The notes: generated from the sequence alone by a model not told the origin. A DNA stretch of 64,000 nucleotides from Bacillus dicomae (GCF_006494425.1 NZ_VHIV01000002.1:620001-684000); one strand, 5' to 3'. Shown: positions 55,989 to 64,000, counted from the first letter of the stretch. Made by a program: numbers and translations.

Positions 55989-56990
55989 ATGGCAGAAGTA
56001 AAAGAAAAGCGCCATGAAGAGCTTGGCTTAAGTGATGAGCAAGTATTAGAAATGTTCCGTACGATGTTACTTGCACGTAAAATCGACGAACGTATGTGGT
56101 TATTAAACCGTGCTGGTAAAATTCCATTCGTAATTTCTTGTCAAGGACAAGAGGCAGCGCAAGTTGGAGCAGCATTCGCTCTTGATAGAGAGAAAGATTA
56201 TGCATTACCATACTACCGTGATATGGGTGTTGTACTAGCGTTTGGTATGACAGCGAAAGAACTGATGCTATCTGGTTTCGCGAAAGCTGGAGATCCAAAC
56301 TCTGGTGGTCGTCAAATGCCTGGTCACTTCGGTCAAAAGAAAAATCGTATTGTGACAGGTTCATCTCCAGTAACAACGCAAGTACCACATGCAGTTGGTA
56401 TTGCATTAGCTGGAAAAATGGAAAAGAAAGATTTAGTAACGTTTGTTACATTCGGTGAAGGTTCTTCAAACCAAGGTGATTTCCATGAAGGTGCAAACTT
56501 TGCTGGCGTACACAAGTTACCTGTTATTTTCATGTGTGAAAATAACAAATACGCAATTTCTATTCCAGTTGAAAAACAATTAGCATGTAAAAATGTATCA
56601 GACCGTGCAATTGGATACGGTATGCCTGGATATACAGTAGACGGAAACGATCCGCTTGCAGTATATAAAGCTGTAAAAGAAGCAGCAGACCGTGGCCGCC
56701 GCGGTGAAGGTCCAACTTTAATTGAAACAGTATCATATCGTTTAACAGCACATTCAAGTGATGATGATGATCGTGTTTATCGTGATAAAGAAGAAGTAGA
56801 AGAAGCGAAGAAAAATGATTCAATTGTAACATTTGCTGCTTATTTAAAAGAGGTTGGCGTGTTAACTGAGGAATCTGAAAAACAAATGTTAGACGAAATT
56901 ATGCATATCGTAAACGAAGCAACAGAATATGCAGAAAATGCTCCGTATGCAGCACCTGAAGATGCATTGAAGCACGTATACGCAGAATAG
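55989..56990 (+). CDS. bkdAA: Branched-chain 2-keto acid dehydrogenase E1 alpha
   Basis: This 333-residue subunit binds thiamine diphosphate with E1 beta and decarboxylates branched-chain keto acids. It has ALPYYRDMGVVLAFG, GEGSSNQGDFHEGANFA (thiamine diphosphate motif GDG-like start with ENN near residue 183) and the phosphorylation-loop-like YRLTAHSSDDDDRVYR. It is in the bkd operon. Confidence 0.95.
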   Translation: MAEVKEKRHEELGLSDEQVLEMFRTMLLARKIDERMWLLNRAGKIPFVISCQGQEAAQVGAAFALDREKDYALPYYRDMGVVLAFGMTAKELMLSGFAKAGDPNSGGRQMPGHFGQKKNRIVTGSSPVTTQVPHAVGIALAGKMEKKDLVTFVTFGEGSSNQGDFHEGANFAGVHKLPVIFMCENNKYAISIPVEKQLACKNVSDRAIGYGMPGYTVDGNDPLAVYKAVKEAADRGRRGEGPTLIETVSYRLTAHSSDDDDRVYRDKEEVEEAKKNDSIVTFAAYLKEVGVLTEESEKQMLDEIMHIVNEATEYAENAPYAAPEDALKHVYAE

Positions 56991-57003
56991 GGGGGAACGT
57001 TTC

Positions 57004-57987
57004 ATGGCTGTAATGTCTTATATTGATGCTATAACATTAGCAATGCGCGAAGAAATGGAACGCGATGAGAAAGTATTTGTTTTAGGTGAAGATGTTGGTA
57101 AAAAAGGTGGCGTATTTAAAGCGACACATGGATTATATGATCAATTTGGTGAAGATCGTGCGCTAGATACACCACTTGCAGAATCTGCAATCGCTGGGGT
57201 CGCAATTGGTGCAGCAATGTATGGAATGCGTCCAATCGCTGAAATGCAGTTTGCGGATTTCATCATGCCAGCAGTAAACCAAATTGTTTCTGAGGCAGCA
57301 AAAATTCGTTACCGTTCTAATAATGATTGGACTTGTCCAATTACAGTTCGTGCGCCATTTGGCGGCGGTGTTCACGGTGCGTTGTATCATTCACAATCTG
57401 TAGAAGCGATGTTTGCAAACCAACCTGGTTTAAAAATCGTTATCCCTTCTACACCATATGATGCAAAAGGCTTACTAAAAGCTGCAATTCGTGATGAAGA
57501 TCCAGTATTATTCTTTGAGCATAAACGTGCATATCGCTTAATTAAAGGTGAAGTGCCAGAAGATGATTACGTATTACCAATCGGAAAAGCAGATGTAAAA
57601 CGTGAAGGTGATGATATTACTGTTATCACATACGGATTATGTGTTCATTTTGCTCTTCAAGCAGCTGAAAAGCTAGCACAAGATGGCATCTCTGCACACA
57701 TTCTTGATTTACGTACTGTATATCCATTAGATAAAGAAGCAATCATTGAAGCAGCTTCTAAAACGGGTAAAGTTCTTCTTGTAACAGAAGACAATAAAGA
57801 AGGAAGTATTATGAGTGAAGTGGCAGCAATTATTGCTGAAAACTGTCTGTTTGATTTAGATGCACCAATCGCACGTCTTGCAGGTCCAGATGTTCCAGCA
57901 ATGCCATATGCACCAACAATGGAAAAATTCTTTATGGTAAATCCAGATAAAGTTGAAAAAGCAATGCGTGAACTTGCGGAATTTTAA
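57004..57987 (+). CDS. bkdAB: Branched-chain 2-keto acid dehydrogenase E1 beta
   Basis: This 327-residue transketolase-like subunit pairs with BkdAA. It has VFVLGEDVGKKGGVFKAT, DTPLAESAIAGVAIGAAMYG and APFGGGVHGALYHSQSVEA. It starts 13 bases after bkdAA with site GGGGGGAACG. Its best-known product is the branched acyl-CoA used as primer for branched fatty acids. Confidence 0.95.
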   Translation: MAVMSYIDAITLAMREEMERDEKVFVLGEDVGKKGGVFKATHGLYDQFGEDRALDTPLAESAIAGVAIGAAMYGMRPIAEMQFADFIMPAVNQIVSEAAKIRYRSNNDWTCPITVRAPFGGGVHGALYHSQSVEAMFANQPGLKIVIPSTPYDAKGLLKAAIRDEDPVLFFEHKRAYRLIKGEVPEDDYVLPIGKADVKREGDDITVITYGLCVHFALQAAEKLAQDGISAHILDLRTVYPLDKEAIIEAASKTGKVLLVTEDNKEGSIMSEVAAIIAENCLFDLDAPIARLAGPDVPAMPYAPTMEKFFMVNPDKVEKAMRELAEF

Positions 57988-58002
57988 TCGGGGGGACTAT
58001 AC

Positions 58003-59313
58003 ATGGCTGTAGAAAATATTACAATGCCTCAGCTCGGGGAGAGCGTTACAGAGGGTACAATTAGTAAATGGCTCGTTAATGTTGGCGATCACGTAAACAA
58101 ATATGATCCGCTTGCGGAAGTAATGACTGATAAAGTAAATGCTGAAGTACCATCTTCTTTCACTGGTATTGTGAAAGAGTTAATCGCTGGTGAAGGTGAT
58201 ACGTTAGCTGTAGGTGAAGTAGTTTGTGTAATTCAAGTAGAAGGCGCAGATGAAGTAGCAGCAACAGCTGTTGAGGAAAAAACGAAAGAAGAACCAAAGG
58301 CAGAAGTAGCTACGCCTGAAAAAGCACCGAAAGCAAAACAACCAACTGATGGAAAACCTCGTTTTTCACCAGCTGTGTTAAAACTTGCAGGTGAGCATAA
58401 CGTTGATTTAGATCTAGTAGAAGGTACGGGAGCAAACGGCCGTATCACTCGTAAAGATATTTTAAAGCTAGTGGAATCTGGAAATATTCCGCAAGCAGGT
58501 GCGGTGAAGAAAGAGGAAGCGGTAGTAGAAGCGCGTCCAGAAGCACCAAAAGCCGCGCCAGTAGCACAAAAAGTAGAAGCTGCGAAACCAGTTTCTGTAC
58601 CAACAATGCCTGGCGATATCGAAATTCCAGTAACAGGTGTGCGTAAAGCAATCGCAGCGAACATGTTACGTAGTAAACACGAAGCACCGCATGCTTGGAT
58701 GATGATTGAAGTAGATGTGACAAACCTTGTGTCATACCGTAATTCAATTAAAGGTGATTTCAAAAAACGCGAAGGATTTAACTTAACGTTCTTTGCTTTC
58801 TTCGTAAAAGCAGTAGCACAAGCGTTAAAAGAGTATCCTCAAATTAATTCAATGTGGGCTGGCGATAAAATTGTTCAGAAGAAAGATATTAACCTTTCTA
58901 TCGCTGTGGCAACAGAGGACGAACTATTTGTACCAGTAATTAAACACGCAGACGAGAAGACGATTAAAGGTATCGCTCGTGAAATTACAGAACTTGCAGG
59001 AAAAGTACGTACGAAATCGTTAAAAGCGGACGAAATGCAAGGTGGAACATTTACAATTAATAACACAGGATCATTCGGTTCTGTTCAATCTATGGGTATT
59101 ATTAATTACCCACAAGCGGCTATTTTACAAGTTGAATCAATTGTAAAACGCCCAGTCATTATGGATAATGGTATGTTCGGTGCTCGCGACATGGTTAACT
59201 TATGTCTATCACTTGATCACCGTGTACTAGATGGCTTAATTTGTGGTAAGTTCTTAGGACGTGTAAAAGAAATTTTAGAAAATACGTCAGAAAATAATAC
59301 ATCTGTATACTAA
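58003..59313 (+). CDS. bkdB: Branched-chain 2-keto acid dehydrogenase E2
   Basis: The 436-residue E2 has one N-terminal lipoyl domain with Lys44 (EVMTDKVNAEV), an Ala/Pro/Lys linker (85-115), an E3/E1-binding domain (about 117-152, FSPAVLKLAGEHNVDLDLV), a second flexible linker (155-200) and the acyltransferase domain with His406 and Asp410 in DHRVLDG. It is the last gene of the operon. A strong terminator follows. Confidence 0.95.
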   Translation: MAVENITMPQLGESVTEGTISKWLVNVGDHVNKYDPLAEVMTDKVNAEVPSSFTGIVKELIAGEGDTLAVGEVVCVIQVEGADEVAATAVEEKTKEEPKAEVATPEKAPKAKQPTDGKPRFSPAVLKLAGEHNVDLDLVEGTGANGRITRKDILKLVESGNIPQAGAVKKEEAVVEARPEAPKAAPVAQKVEAAKPVSVPTMPGDIEIPVTGVRKAIAANMLRSKHEAPHAWMMIEVDVTNLVSYRNSIKGDFKKREGFNLTFFAFFVKAVAQALKEYPQINSMWAGDKIVQKKDINLSIAVATEDELFVPVIKHADEKTIKGIAREITELAGKVRTKSLKADEMQGGTFTINNTGSFGSVQSMGIINYPQAAILQVESIVKRPVIMDNGMFGARDMVNLCLSLDHRVLDGLICGKFLGRVKEILENTSENNTSVY

Positions 59314-59345
59314 TAAAAAGCTCGCTTATGGCGAGCTTTTTATTA
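59311..59345. terminator. Terminator of the bkd operon
   Basis: TAATAAAAAGCTCGC and GCGAGCTTTTTATTA are perfect 15-base arms around TTATG, starting at the bkdB stop. Confidence 0.93.
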
Positions 59346-59654
59346 TCTTATTTCTTCATTTGCATACTACTATATGTATAATACCTTTCCCAGTAATCTT
59401 ACAATGAACGATTATGTATTAGGAATTTACGAAAATACATTGCTGATATATGGTATATAGATATAAAATAAGGAAAGAATAATTTTTTTGGCAAATCTTA
59501 CTGACGAAACTGTAGTATAATATATTGTATTGTATGAAAAAGAGAGTTATTCTATATAAGTGTTTTATAGATAATGTGTAATCAGTCGTCAAAACATGAA
59601 GAATGTTGACTCCTGGTTTTTTATTTTGCTGTAACAATGTTTCAGGAGGATGTC
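59346..59654 (+). promoter_or_regulatory. Leader region of the SEDS gene
   Basis: This 309-base spacer has no gene. A TATAAT (about 59516) could be a -10, with no good -35. A stem-loop (GTC-AACAT with ATGTT-GAC, 59588-59610) is followed after five bases by six T (59616 on), which could be an attenuator about 20 bases before the ribosome binding site. Confidence 0.3.
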
Positions 59655-60833
59655 ATGAAAAGAAGTACCGAGTTTCTAAAAAGTTTAGATGTAAAATTAA
59701 TTTTAATTTTGTGTGCATTATGTGTTACGAGTATAGCTGCTATATATAGCAGTCAGCAAACCGGACAATATGGGGATGCAAACTTTGCTATGAAACAGGG
59801 TTTGAACTACATAATTGGAGCTGTATTGTTATTACTTGTTGCAAGCATCGACTTAGATCAATTGCAAAAATTGTCTTGGCCGCTTTATATCGTTGGGTTT
59901 GCTTCACTTATTCTTTTGAAAATACTACCGGTTTCCACTTTCACACCTGAAAAATTAGGTGCAAAAAGATGGTTCGTTTTCCCATTAGTTGGACAAATTC
60001 AACCGTCTGAGTTTTTCAAAATTTCATTGCTTCTCGTAGTAGCAAGTATAGCAGTGAAACATAATGCACAGTATATGGCAAGGACATTCCAAACGGATTT
60101 AAAACTAGTAGGTAAAATTATGCTAGTATCCCTTCCGCCTATTGCTGTAGTATATAGCCAACCGGATACGGGTATGGTGTTCTTATATGCTGCTGCCATT
60201 GCGTGCATTTTATTTATGTCAGGTATCCAGAAAAAATTGATAGCGTTATGTACAGTTATTCCGGTGACCATATTATCTGCGTTAATATTTATATACGTAA
60301 GGTATGAGGATTTCTTCTTTAATAAGTTAGTTACTTTATTAAAACCTCACCAACAATCACGTATTTTAGGCTGGTTAGATCCATTTGAACATACAGATCA
60401 AGGTTATCAAACACAGCAATCGATTTTAGCTGTAGGTAGTGGAGGAATGGAAGGTAAAGGGTTCCGTGAAGGGAGCGTCTATATTCCAGAGAAACATACT
60501 GACTTTATATTCGCTACAATTGCTGAAGAAGGTGGATTTATCGTAGCAGCGTTAGTTGTATTCTTGTTCCTATTACTATTATATCGAACAATTATTATCG
60601 GTTATTCTGCGGATAATTTATTCGGTACATTACTATGTGCTGGATCGATTGGGATATTAACGGTTCAAATATTCCAAAATATCGGTATGATCGTTGGCTT
60701 AATGCCTGTAAAAGGGATTGCATTACCTTTCTTATCGTATGGGGGAAGTTCCTTATTCTCGAATATGATTATGATGGGGCTCATATTATCAGTACGGAAA
60801 ACGTATAAAAAATATATGTTTTCAGTTAAGTAA
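59655..60833 (+). CDS. SEDS-family protein, FtsW/RodA-like
   Basis: This 392-residue protein has ten transmembrane helices and the SEDS signatures: FPLVGQIQPSEFFKISLLL (Ser/Glu region), QPDTGMVFLYAA with the conserved Asp, GGMEGKGFREG, and PVKGIALPFLSYGGSSLFSN. SEDS proteins polymerise glycan strands with a partner class B penicillin-binding protein. No such partner is adjacent here. The start at 59655 (MKRSTEFLKSLDVK) follows CAGGAGG. Confidence 0.92.
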   Translation: MKRSTEFLKSLDVKLILILCALCVTSIAAIYSSQQTGQYGDANFAMKQGLNYIIGAVLLLLVASIDLDQLQKLSWPLYIVGFASLILLKILPVSTFTPEKLGAKRWFVFPLVGQIQPSEFFKISLLLVVASIAVKHNAQYMARTFQTDLKLVGKIMLVSLPPIAVVYSQPDTGMVFLYAAAIACILFMSGIQKKLIALCTVIPVTILSALIFIYVRYEDFFFNKLVTLLKPHQQSRILGWLDPFEHTDQGYQTQQSILAVGSGGMEGKGFREGSVYIPEKHTDFIFATIAEEGGFIVAALVVFLFLLLLYRTIIIGYSADNLFGTLLCAGSIGILTVQIFQNIGMIVGLMPVKGIALPFLSYGGSSLFSNMIMMGLILSVRKTYKKYMFSVK

Positions 60834-60872
60834 AAAAAGCTGGTTCGTTTTGAAACGAACCAGCTTTTTTTT
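60833..60872. terminator. Terminator after the SEDS gene
   Basis: AAAAAAAGCTGGTTCGTTT and complement are perfect 19-base arms around TG, with a T run on each strand. Confidence 0.93.
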
Positions 60873-60940
60873 ACATATATGCTCATAAACGTTGCAAACT
60901 AAAACAGACTAGCAGTTTGGGATGTAAGGAGTGCAAAGTG

Positions 60941-61645
60941 ATGCATATGCATATTTTTGAAGGAGCAAGGCATCTTTCGATTGGTGAATGGGTTGTTCGG
61001 GCTATAATAGCGTACATATTTTTAATATTAGTTGCGAAAGCACTAGGGCAAAGGTCCATCGCGCAGCTTCGCTTTTTAGATGTTGTATTAGTATTATTGC
61101 TTGGTGGGAATATTTCTAATGCACTTTCTGATGAAAAGGTCGGATTACTTGGTTCAATGATTACAACTTTTATACTTGTTGTACTTCATATTGTAAGCTC
61201 TATTTTAATGTTGAAATGGGATAGATGGAGACGTTTTTTAGAGCCAGCACCTATTATTCTTATACATAATGGTTCCATTGATTTTAGCAATTTGAAAAAA
61301 GCGAGAATTACGGCGGAATATTTATTTTCGGAACTTCGCATGCGAAATGTGAGCGATATTCAAACGGTTAAATTAGCATTATGGGAAGCGAGTGGCGTTG
61401 TTTCTATATTTCAGTATCCAGAATATGAAGCAGCTTCTCGGCGTGATCTAAAAGTGGCGGGGAAAAAGTCTCCAGTTTCTTTTATTTTAGTGAAAGATGG
61501 AAGGATTCAGCAGGACGTTCTTGCTTTAATAGGAAAAACAGAGGAGTGGGCAAAAGAGTTTTTAGAGGAGAGTACGGAAATTGAATCCATTATGTTAGCT
61601 ACAGTAGATGAATCACATAAAATAAATATTTTGTTAAAAAAATGA
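60941..61645 (+). CDS. DUF421 (YetF-like) membrane protein
   Basis: This 234-residue protein has three N-terminal transmembrane helices and a soluble C-terminal DUF421 domain. Typical motifs are VAKALGQRSIAQLRFLDVV and a C-terminal region with SELRMRNVSDIQTVKLALWE. I chose the ATG at 60941 behind AAGGAG; ATG 60947 is also possible. The function is unknown; family members occur in spore-formers. Confidence 0.85.
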   Translation: MHMHIFEGARHLSIGEWVVRAIIAYIFLILVAKALGQRSIAQLRFLDVVLVLLLGGNISNALSDEKVGLLGSMITTFILVVLHIVSSILMLKWDRWRRFLEPAPIILIHNGSIDFSNLKKARITAEYLFSELRMRNVSDIQTVKLALWEASGVVSIFQYPEYEAASRRDLKVAGKKSPVSFILVKDGRIQQDVLALIGKTEEWAKEFLEESTEIESIMLATVDESHKINILLKK

Positions 61646-61715
61646 AAAATATACGCATTTTGTTATTTCGTACATATGATACAATAGTGTGGACAACGAA
61701 AAAGGAGGCGATACG

Positions 61716-62180
61716 GTGGGATATGTAGAAGAATTACGAAAAATAGTTGGTCATCGCCCTTTAATTTTAGTTGGTGCTGTTGTACTCGTTATAAATAAAA
61801 ATGGATATGTTTTATTGCAGCAGCGGACAGAGCCGTATGGAAAATGGGGGCTACCTGGCGGGCTAATGGAGCTTAGTGAATCACCAGAAGAAACAGCTTA
61901 TCGTGAAGTATATGAAGAGACAGGAATAAAAGTGAAGAACTTGCGACTAATCAATGTATTTTCTGGAGCGAACTACTTTACAAAATTAGCAAACGGTGAT
62001 GAATTTCAATCTGTAACAACCGCCTATTATACGGATGAATACGAAGGGGATTTTGTTATGAATAGAGAAGAAGCAGTTCAGCTTAAATTTTTCTCAGTAA
62101 CAGAACTACCTGACTATATTGTAGGATCGCATAAAAAAATGATTGTTGAATATATGAAGATTATGGAAAAAAAGATATAA
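61716..62180 (+). CDS. Nudix hydrolase
   Basis: This 154-residue protein has the Nudix box (GLPGGLMELSESPEETAYRE followed by VYEETGI) with the catalytic REVYEE portion, and a C-terminal strand/helix region. It hydrolyses a nucleoside diphosphate derivative, identity unknown. It starts at GTG 61716 behind AAGGAGG; a frame starting at 61689 includes that site. Confidence 0.87.
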   Translation: MGYVEELRKIVGHRPLILVGAVVLVINKNGYVLLQQRTEPYGKWGLPGGLMELSESPEETAYREVYEETGIKVKNLRLINVFSGANYFTKLANGDEFQSVTTAYYTDEYEGDFVMNREEAVQLKFFSVTELPDYIVGSHKKMIVEYMKIMEKKI

Positions 62181-62190
62181 TAATAGTGAA

Positions 62191-62277
62191 AGAAATACAA
62201 AAACACAGTTCTGGTTGGTAGTCCAGACGCATGATTTCATGTCAGTAACCTTCCCCTCCGGGATGTCCCGTATTTCT
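62191..62277 (+). ncRNA. yjdF-class riboswitch aptamer
   Basis: The closing helix is AGAAATAC (62191-62198) with GTATTTCT (62270-62277), a perfect pair. Inside are the CTGG/CCAG hairpin, a CATGA/TCATG hairpin, the TCAGTAACCTTCCCCTCC single-stranded core and CGGGA/TCCCG. The layout and position directly before a yjdF gene fit the azaaromatic-binding yjdF class. CCCCTCC (62253-62259) is complementary to the yjdF site GGAGGGG (62289-62295), suggesting translational control. Confidence 0.9.
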
Positions 62278-62301
62278 AATTTTTTAAAGGAGGGGCTGTC
62301 A

Positions 62302-62709
62302 ATGGATTTGACAGTATATCACGATGGCCAATTTTTTGTTGGAATCATTACATGTAAAGAAAAAGGGAAATTGTATGGAGCGAGGTATATTTTTGGAGCG
62401 GAACCATCAGATGAAGAAGTGCTTATGTTTGTGACTAGTTCACTTTTAGAGCATTTTCAGCACTTTGCAAAATGTGGTGTAGAAGTTAAAGAAAAACAGC
62501 GTCCTAAAAACATAAAGCGTATCATGCGACAAGCAGCAAAAGAAACAACTATTAAACGTTTTACTAAGGCGCAAGAAGCAATTAGTTTATCTTATGAATT
62601 GCATAAACAAGAAAAGAAAGTGCAGTCTAAAGAGAAGCGAGAAGCTGAAAAAGAAAGAAGACGTTTAATTAAAGTACAAAAAGCAAAGCAAAAACATCGT
62701 GGTCATTAA
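62302..62709 (+). CDS. yjdF: YjdF family protein (DUF2992)
   Basis: The 135-residue protein begins MDLTVYHDGQFFVGIITCKE, the family N terminus, and continues KLYGARYIFGAEPSDEEVL. The C-terminal half (75-135) is a strongly basic helix rich in Lys, Glu, Arg and Gln. An in-frame start at 62215 lies inside the riboswitch and is rejected; the ATG at 62302 has GGAGGGG. The molecular role is unknown, but the riboswitch suggests response to aromatic heterocycles. Confidence 0.93.
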   Translation: MDLTVYHDGQFFVGIITCKEKGKLYGARYIFGAEPSDEEVLMFVTSSLLEHFQHFAKCGVEVKEKQRPKNIKRIMRQAAKETTIKRFTKAQEAISLSYELHKQEKKVQSKEKREAEKERRRLIKVQKAKQKHRGH

Positions 62710-62710
62710 A

Positions 62711-62746
62711 GAAAAGGTGTTAGAGCAAGAGCTCTAACACCTTTTC
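62711..62746. terminator. Terminator after yjdF
   Basis: GAAAAGGTGTTAGAGC and GCTCTAACACCTTTTC are perfect 16-base arms around AAGA. Confidence 0.9.
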
Positions 62747-62753
62747 CATACTT

Positions 62754-62779
62754 AAATACAAGTAAACTTACTTGTATTT
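62754..62779. repeat. Inverted repeat before brxB
   Basis: AAATACAAGTA and TACTTGTATTT are perfect 11-base arms around AACT, lying 53 bases before brxB and just after the yjdF terminator. It could be an operator; no T run follows. Confidence 0.5.
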
Positions 62780-62832
62780 CATAAACATTAACTGGTAAGA
62801 TACAAATAGGTAGTTTTAGAGGAGGGAAAAGA

Positions 62833-63267
62833 TTGATTAATTTTAACTTTTTTATGAATGATGTTGTCCGCCAAGCGCGTGAAGAGATTGTCTCTGCTGG
62901 ATATACAGAACTGACGACGCCAGAAGCAGTAGAAGAAGCGTTTAAAAGAAATGGAACAACACTTGTAATGGTAAACTCTGTATGTGGTTGTGCAGGTGGT
63001 ATTGCTCGTCCTGCCGCTGCGCATTCCGTACATTATGATAAACGTCCTAACCATCTTGTAACGGTGTTTGCAGGTCAAGATAAAGAAGCAACAGCAAGAG
63101 CTCGTGAATATTTCGAAGGGTATCCACCTTCTTCTCCATCATTTGCTTTATTAAAAGATGGGAAAATTGTAACGATGGTAGAACGTCATGAAATTGAAGG
63201 TCATGAACCAATGCAAGTTATTGCAAAACTACAATCGTATTTCGAAGAGAATTGCGAAGAACTATAA
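62833..63267 (+). CDS. brxB: Bacilliredoxin BrxB (YqiW)
   Basis: BrxB removes bacillithiol from mixed disulfides on proteins. The 144-residue product has the CGC active site ([16 protein letters not shown], Cys51 and Cys53) in a thioredoxin-like fold, and [20 protein letters not shown] and [17 protein letters not shown]. It is the YqiW-type rather than the YphP-type by position downstream of the bkd genes. It starts at TTG behind GAGGAGGG. Confidence 0.93.
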   Translation: MINFNFFMNDVVRQAREEIVSAGYTELTTPEAVEEAFKRNGTTLVMVNSVCGCAGGIARPAAAHSVHYDKRPNHLVTVFAGQDKEATARAREYFEGYPPSSPSFALLKDGKIVTMVERHEIEGHEPMQVIAKLQSYFEENCEEL

Positions 63268-63274
63268 ATAATTG

Positions 63275-63319
63275 AAAAGGCGCTACGCTCACAATTAAGT
63301 GGGTGTAGCGCCTTTTTTT
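63275..63319 (+). terminator. Terminator after brxB
   Basis: AAAAGGCGCTAC and GTAGCGCCTTTT pair, with a second stem inside (CTCAC/GTGGG), then a T run. Confidence 0.88.
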
Positions 63320-63428
63320 ATTTAGTATTCAAAGTGATAGGACATACATTGATGGGTTTATTTATGCATTGTTTTATGCATGACAAACATTGTCTTTAAT
63401 GATTTTTTATTTATTTTTATTTTATATA

Positions 63429-63457
63429 TTGCATAAAAATAAAAGTGCTGATACAAT
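63429..63457 (+). promoter_or_regulatory. Promoter of the arginine-type binding protein
   Basis: TTGCAT (63429-63434) and TACAAT (63452-63457) have an ideal 17-base spacer, 60 bases before the gene. Confidence 0.7.
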
Positions 63458-63464
63458 ACAAACA

Positions 63465-63480
63465 TCGAATAAATATTCTA
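63465..63480. promoter_or_regulatory. ARG-box-like operator
   Basis: GAATAAATATTC (63467-63478) within TCGAATAAATATTCTA fits the ArgR/AhrC half-site pattern (TGAAT-n-ATTCA). It lies at the predicted transcription start, so binding should repress. Confidence 0.6.
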
Positions 63481-63517
63481 TTAAACTTTTAAATATACAT
63501 TATTAGGGGGAAGAAAG

Positions 63518-64000
63518 ATGAAGAAGTTATTATCAATATCGTTTGCACTTATTTTAATTGTAAGTATGTTCAGTGCTTGTAGTAATGGGGAAGAAAAAGC
63601 TACTGGAAAAAATAAAAAGGTACTGGTTATGGGGACTTCAGCAGATTATAAACCATATGAATACGTGGAAGCTTCAAAAAGTGATGAAATTATCGGTTTT
63701 GATGTTGATGTTGCTAAATATATCGGAAAAGAACTTGGCTATGAAGTAAAAGTGAAAGATATGGATTTTGGTGGTTTATTAGCATCTCTTAGCTCAGGAA
63801 AAGTTGATTTCGTAATGGCAGGTATGACGCCAACTGCAGAGCGTAAAAATAATGTTGATTTCACAGATATTTACTTTGTTGCGAAAAACATGGTCGTTTC
63901 TAAAAAGGATTCTAACATTAAATCTGTAGAGGATTTAAAAGGGAAAAAAGTAGGAGTACAAACAGGATCTATTCAAGAAGAGAAAGCAGCAGAATTTAAA
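63518..64000 (+). CDS. artP: Amino acid ABC transporter binding lipoprotein, partial
   Basis: The 161 codons visible start MKKLLSISFALILIVSMFSA, with a lipobox FSAC and lipidated Cys21. The mature part has the family 3 solute-binding signature GFDVDVAKYIGKELGY and MAGMTPTAERKNNVDFTDIY. By order (after brxB) and by the ARG box it is likely the arginine-binding protein ArtP; substrate specificity is inferred. The gene runs off the window end, with the permease and ATPase genes expected downstream. Confidence 0.78.
   Translation, partial: MKKLLSISFALILIVSMFSACSNGEEKATGKNKKVLVMGTSADYKPYEYVEASKSDEIIGFDVDVAKYIGKELGYEVKVKDMDFGGLLASLSSGKVDFVMAGMTPTAERKNNVDFTDIYFVAKNMVVSKKDSNIKSVEDLKGKKVGVQTGSIQEEKAAEFK

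Noticed and set aside
58233-58763. 176-codon open frame on the minus strand inside bkdB
   Set aside because: It lies wholly within a well supported gene, is low-complexity (Ser/Ala/Pro) and comes from the Ala/Pro/Lys linker codons read in reverse. No ribosome site.
62215-62301. Upstream extension of yjdF
   Set aside because: It runs through the riboswitch; the ATG at 62302 matches the family start and has GGAGGGG.

Overview
The window is chromosomal DNA of a low-GC, endospore-forming Firmicute, almost certainly the Bacillus cereus group. The conclusion rests on protein resemblance to the Bacillus subtilis gcv-yqh-spoIIIA-acc-dxs-spo0A-bkd region, preserved gene order, AT-rich spacers, AGGAGG-type ribosome binding sites, frequent GTG/TTG starts and sporulation genes (spoIIIAA-AH, spoIVB, spo0A, splB). 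Nothing here separates the species within that group.

Layout. 1-4.3 kb: glycine cleavage genes gcvT-gcvPA-gcvPB. 4.5-12.9 kb: an accessory stretch with two small unknown genes, a GntR regulator with one ABC ATPase and four tandem permease paralogues, small membrane proteins, a TetR-controlled paired SMR efflux operon, a LacI-type regulator and a lipoprotein. 12.9-14.3 kb: yqhL and lipM, back on the B. subtilis-like backbone. 14.3-18.3 kb: an unrecognised Pro/Ala-rich protein, a PadR regulator with two HAAS-domain membrane proteins, and spore photoproduct lyase. 18.4-24.7 kb: mntR, a HAD phosphatase, yqhP, yqhQ, yqhR, aroQ, an Xaa-Pro peptidase, efp, a small membrane protein and a GNAT acetyltransferase. 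24.9-30.4 kb: yqhV and the eight-gene spoIIIA operon. 31-45.7 kb: accB-accC-yqhY, nusB-folD-xseA-xseB-ispA, dxs-tlyA, ahrC, recN, spoIVB, spo0A. 46-47.5 kb: a polytopic GT-C-like membrane protein. 47.7-59.3 kb: a YycC-family small protein, a glycerophosphodiesterase, yqzF, bkdR and the sigma-54-dependent ptb-bcd-buk-lpdV-bkdAA-bkdAB-bkdB operon. 59.6-64 kb: a SEDS protein, a DUF421 protein, a Nudix hydrolase, yjdF with its riboswitch, brxB and the start of an arginine-type ABC binding protein.

How the genes work together. The bkd block turns branched-chain amino acids into acyl-CoA (leucine dehydrogenase, then the BCKDH complex) and then into acid plus ATP (Ptb, Buk). accBC, lipM, ispA and dxs supply lipid, lipoate and isoprenoid metabolism. 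The sporulation genes give the master regulator (Spo0A), the mother-cell to forespore channel (SpoIIIA), the signalling protease (SpoIVB) and spore DNA repair (SplB). AhrC is encoded at 40.7 kb, and a likely target site lies before the binding-protein gene at 63.5 kb.

The most informative non-coding signals are a yjdF-class riboswitch, an extended inverted repeat over the bkdR stop codon paired with a textbook -24/-12 promoter, perfect or paired operators at the GntR, TetR, PadR and LacI loci, and an apparent non-canonical start codon in spoIIIAD. I found no clear evidence of a wholly new system. The least explained items are the four-permease ABC cluster, the 279-residue protein at 14.3-15.2 kb and the membrane protein after spo0A.
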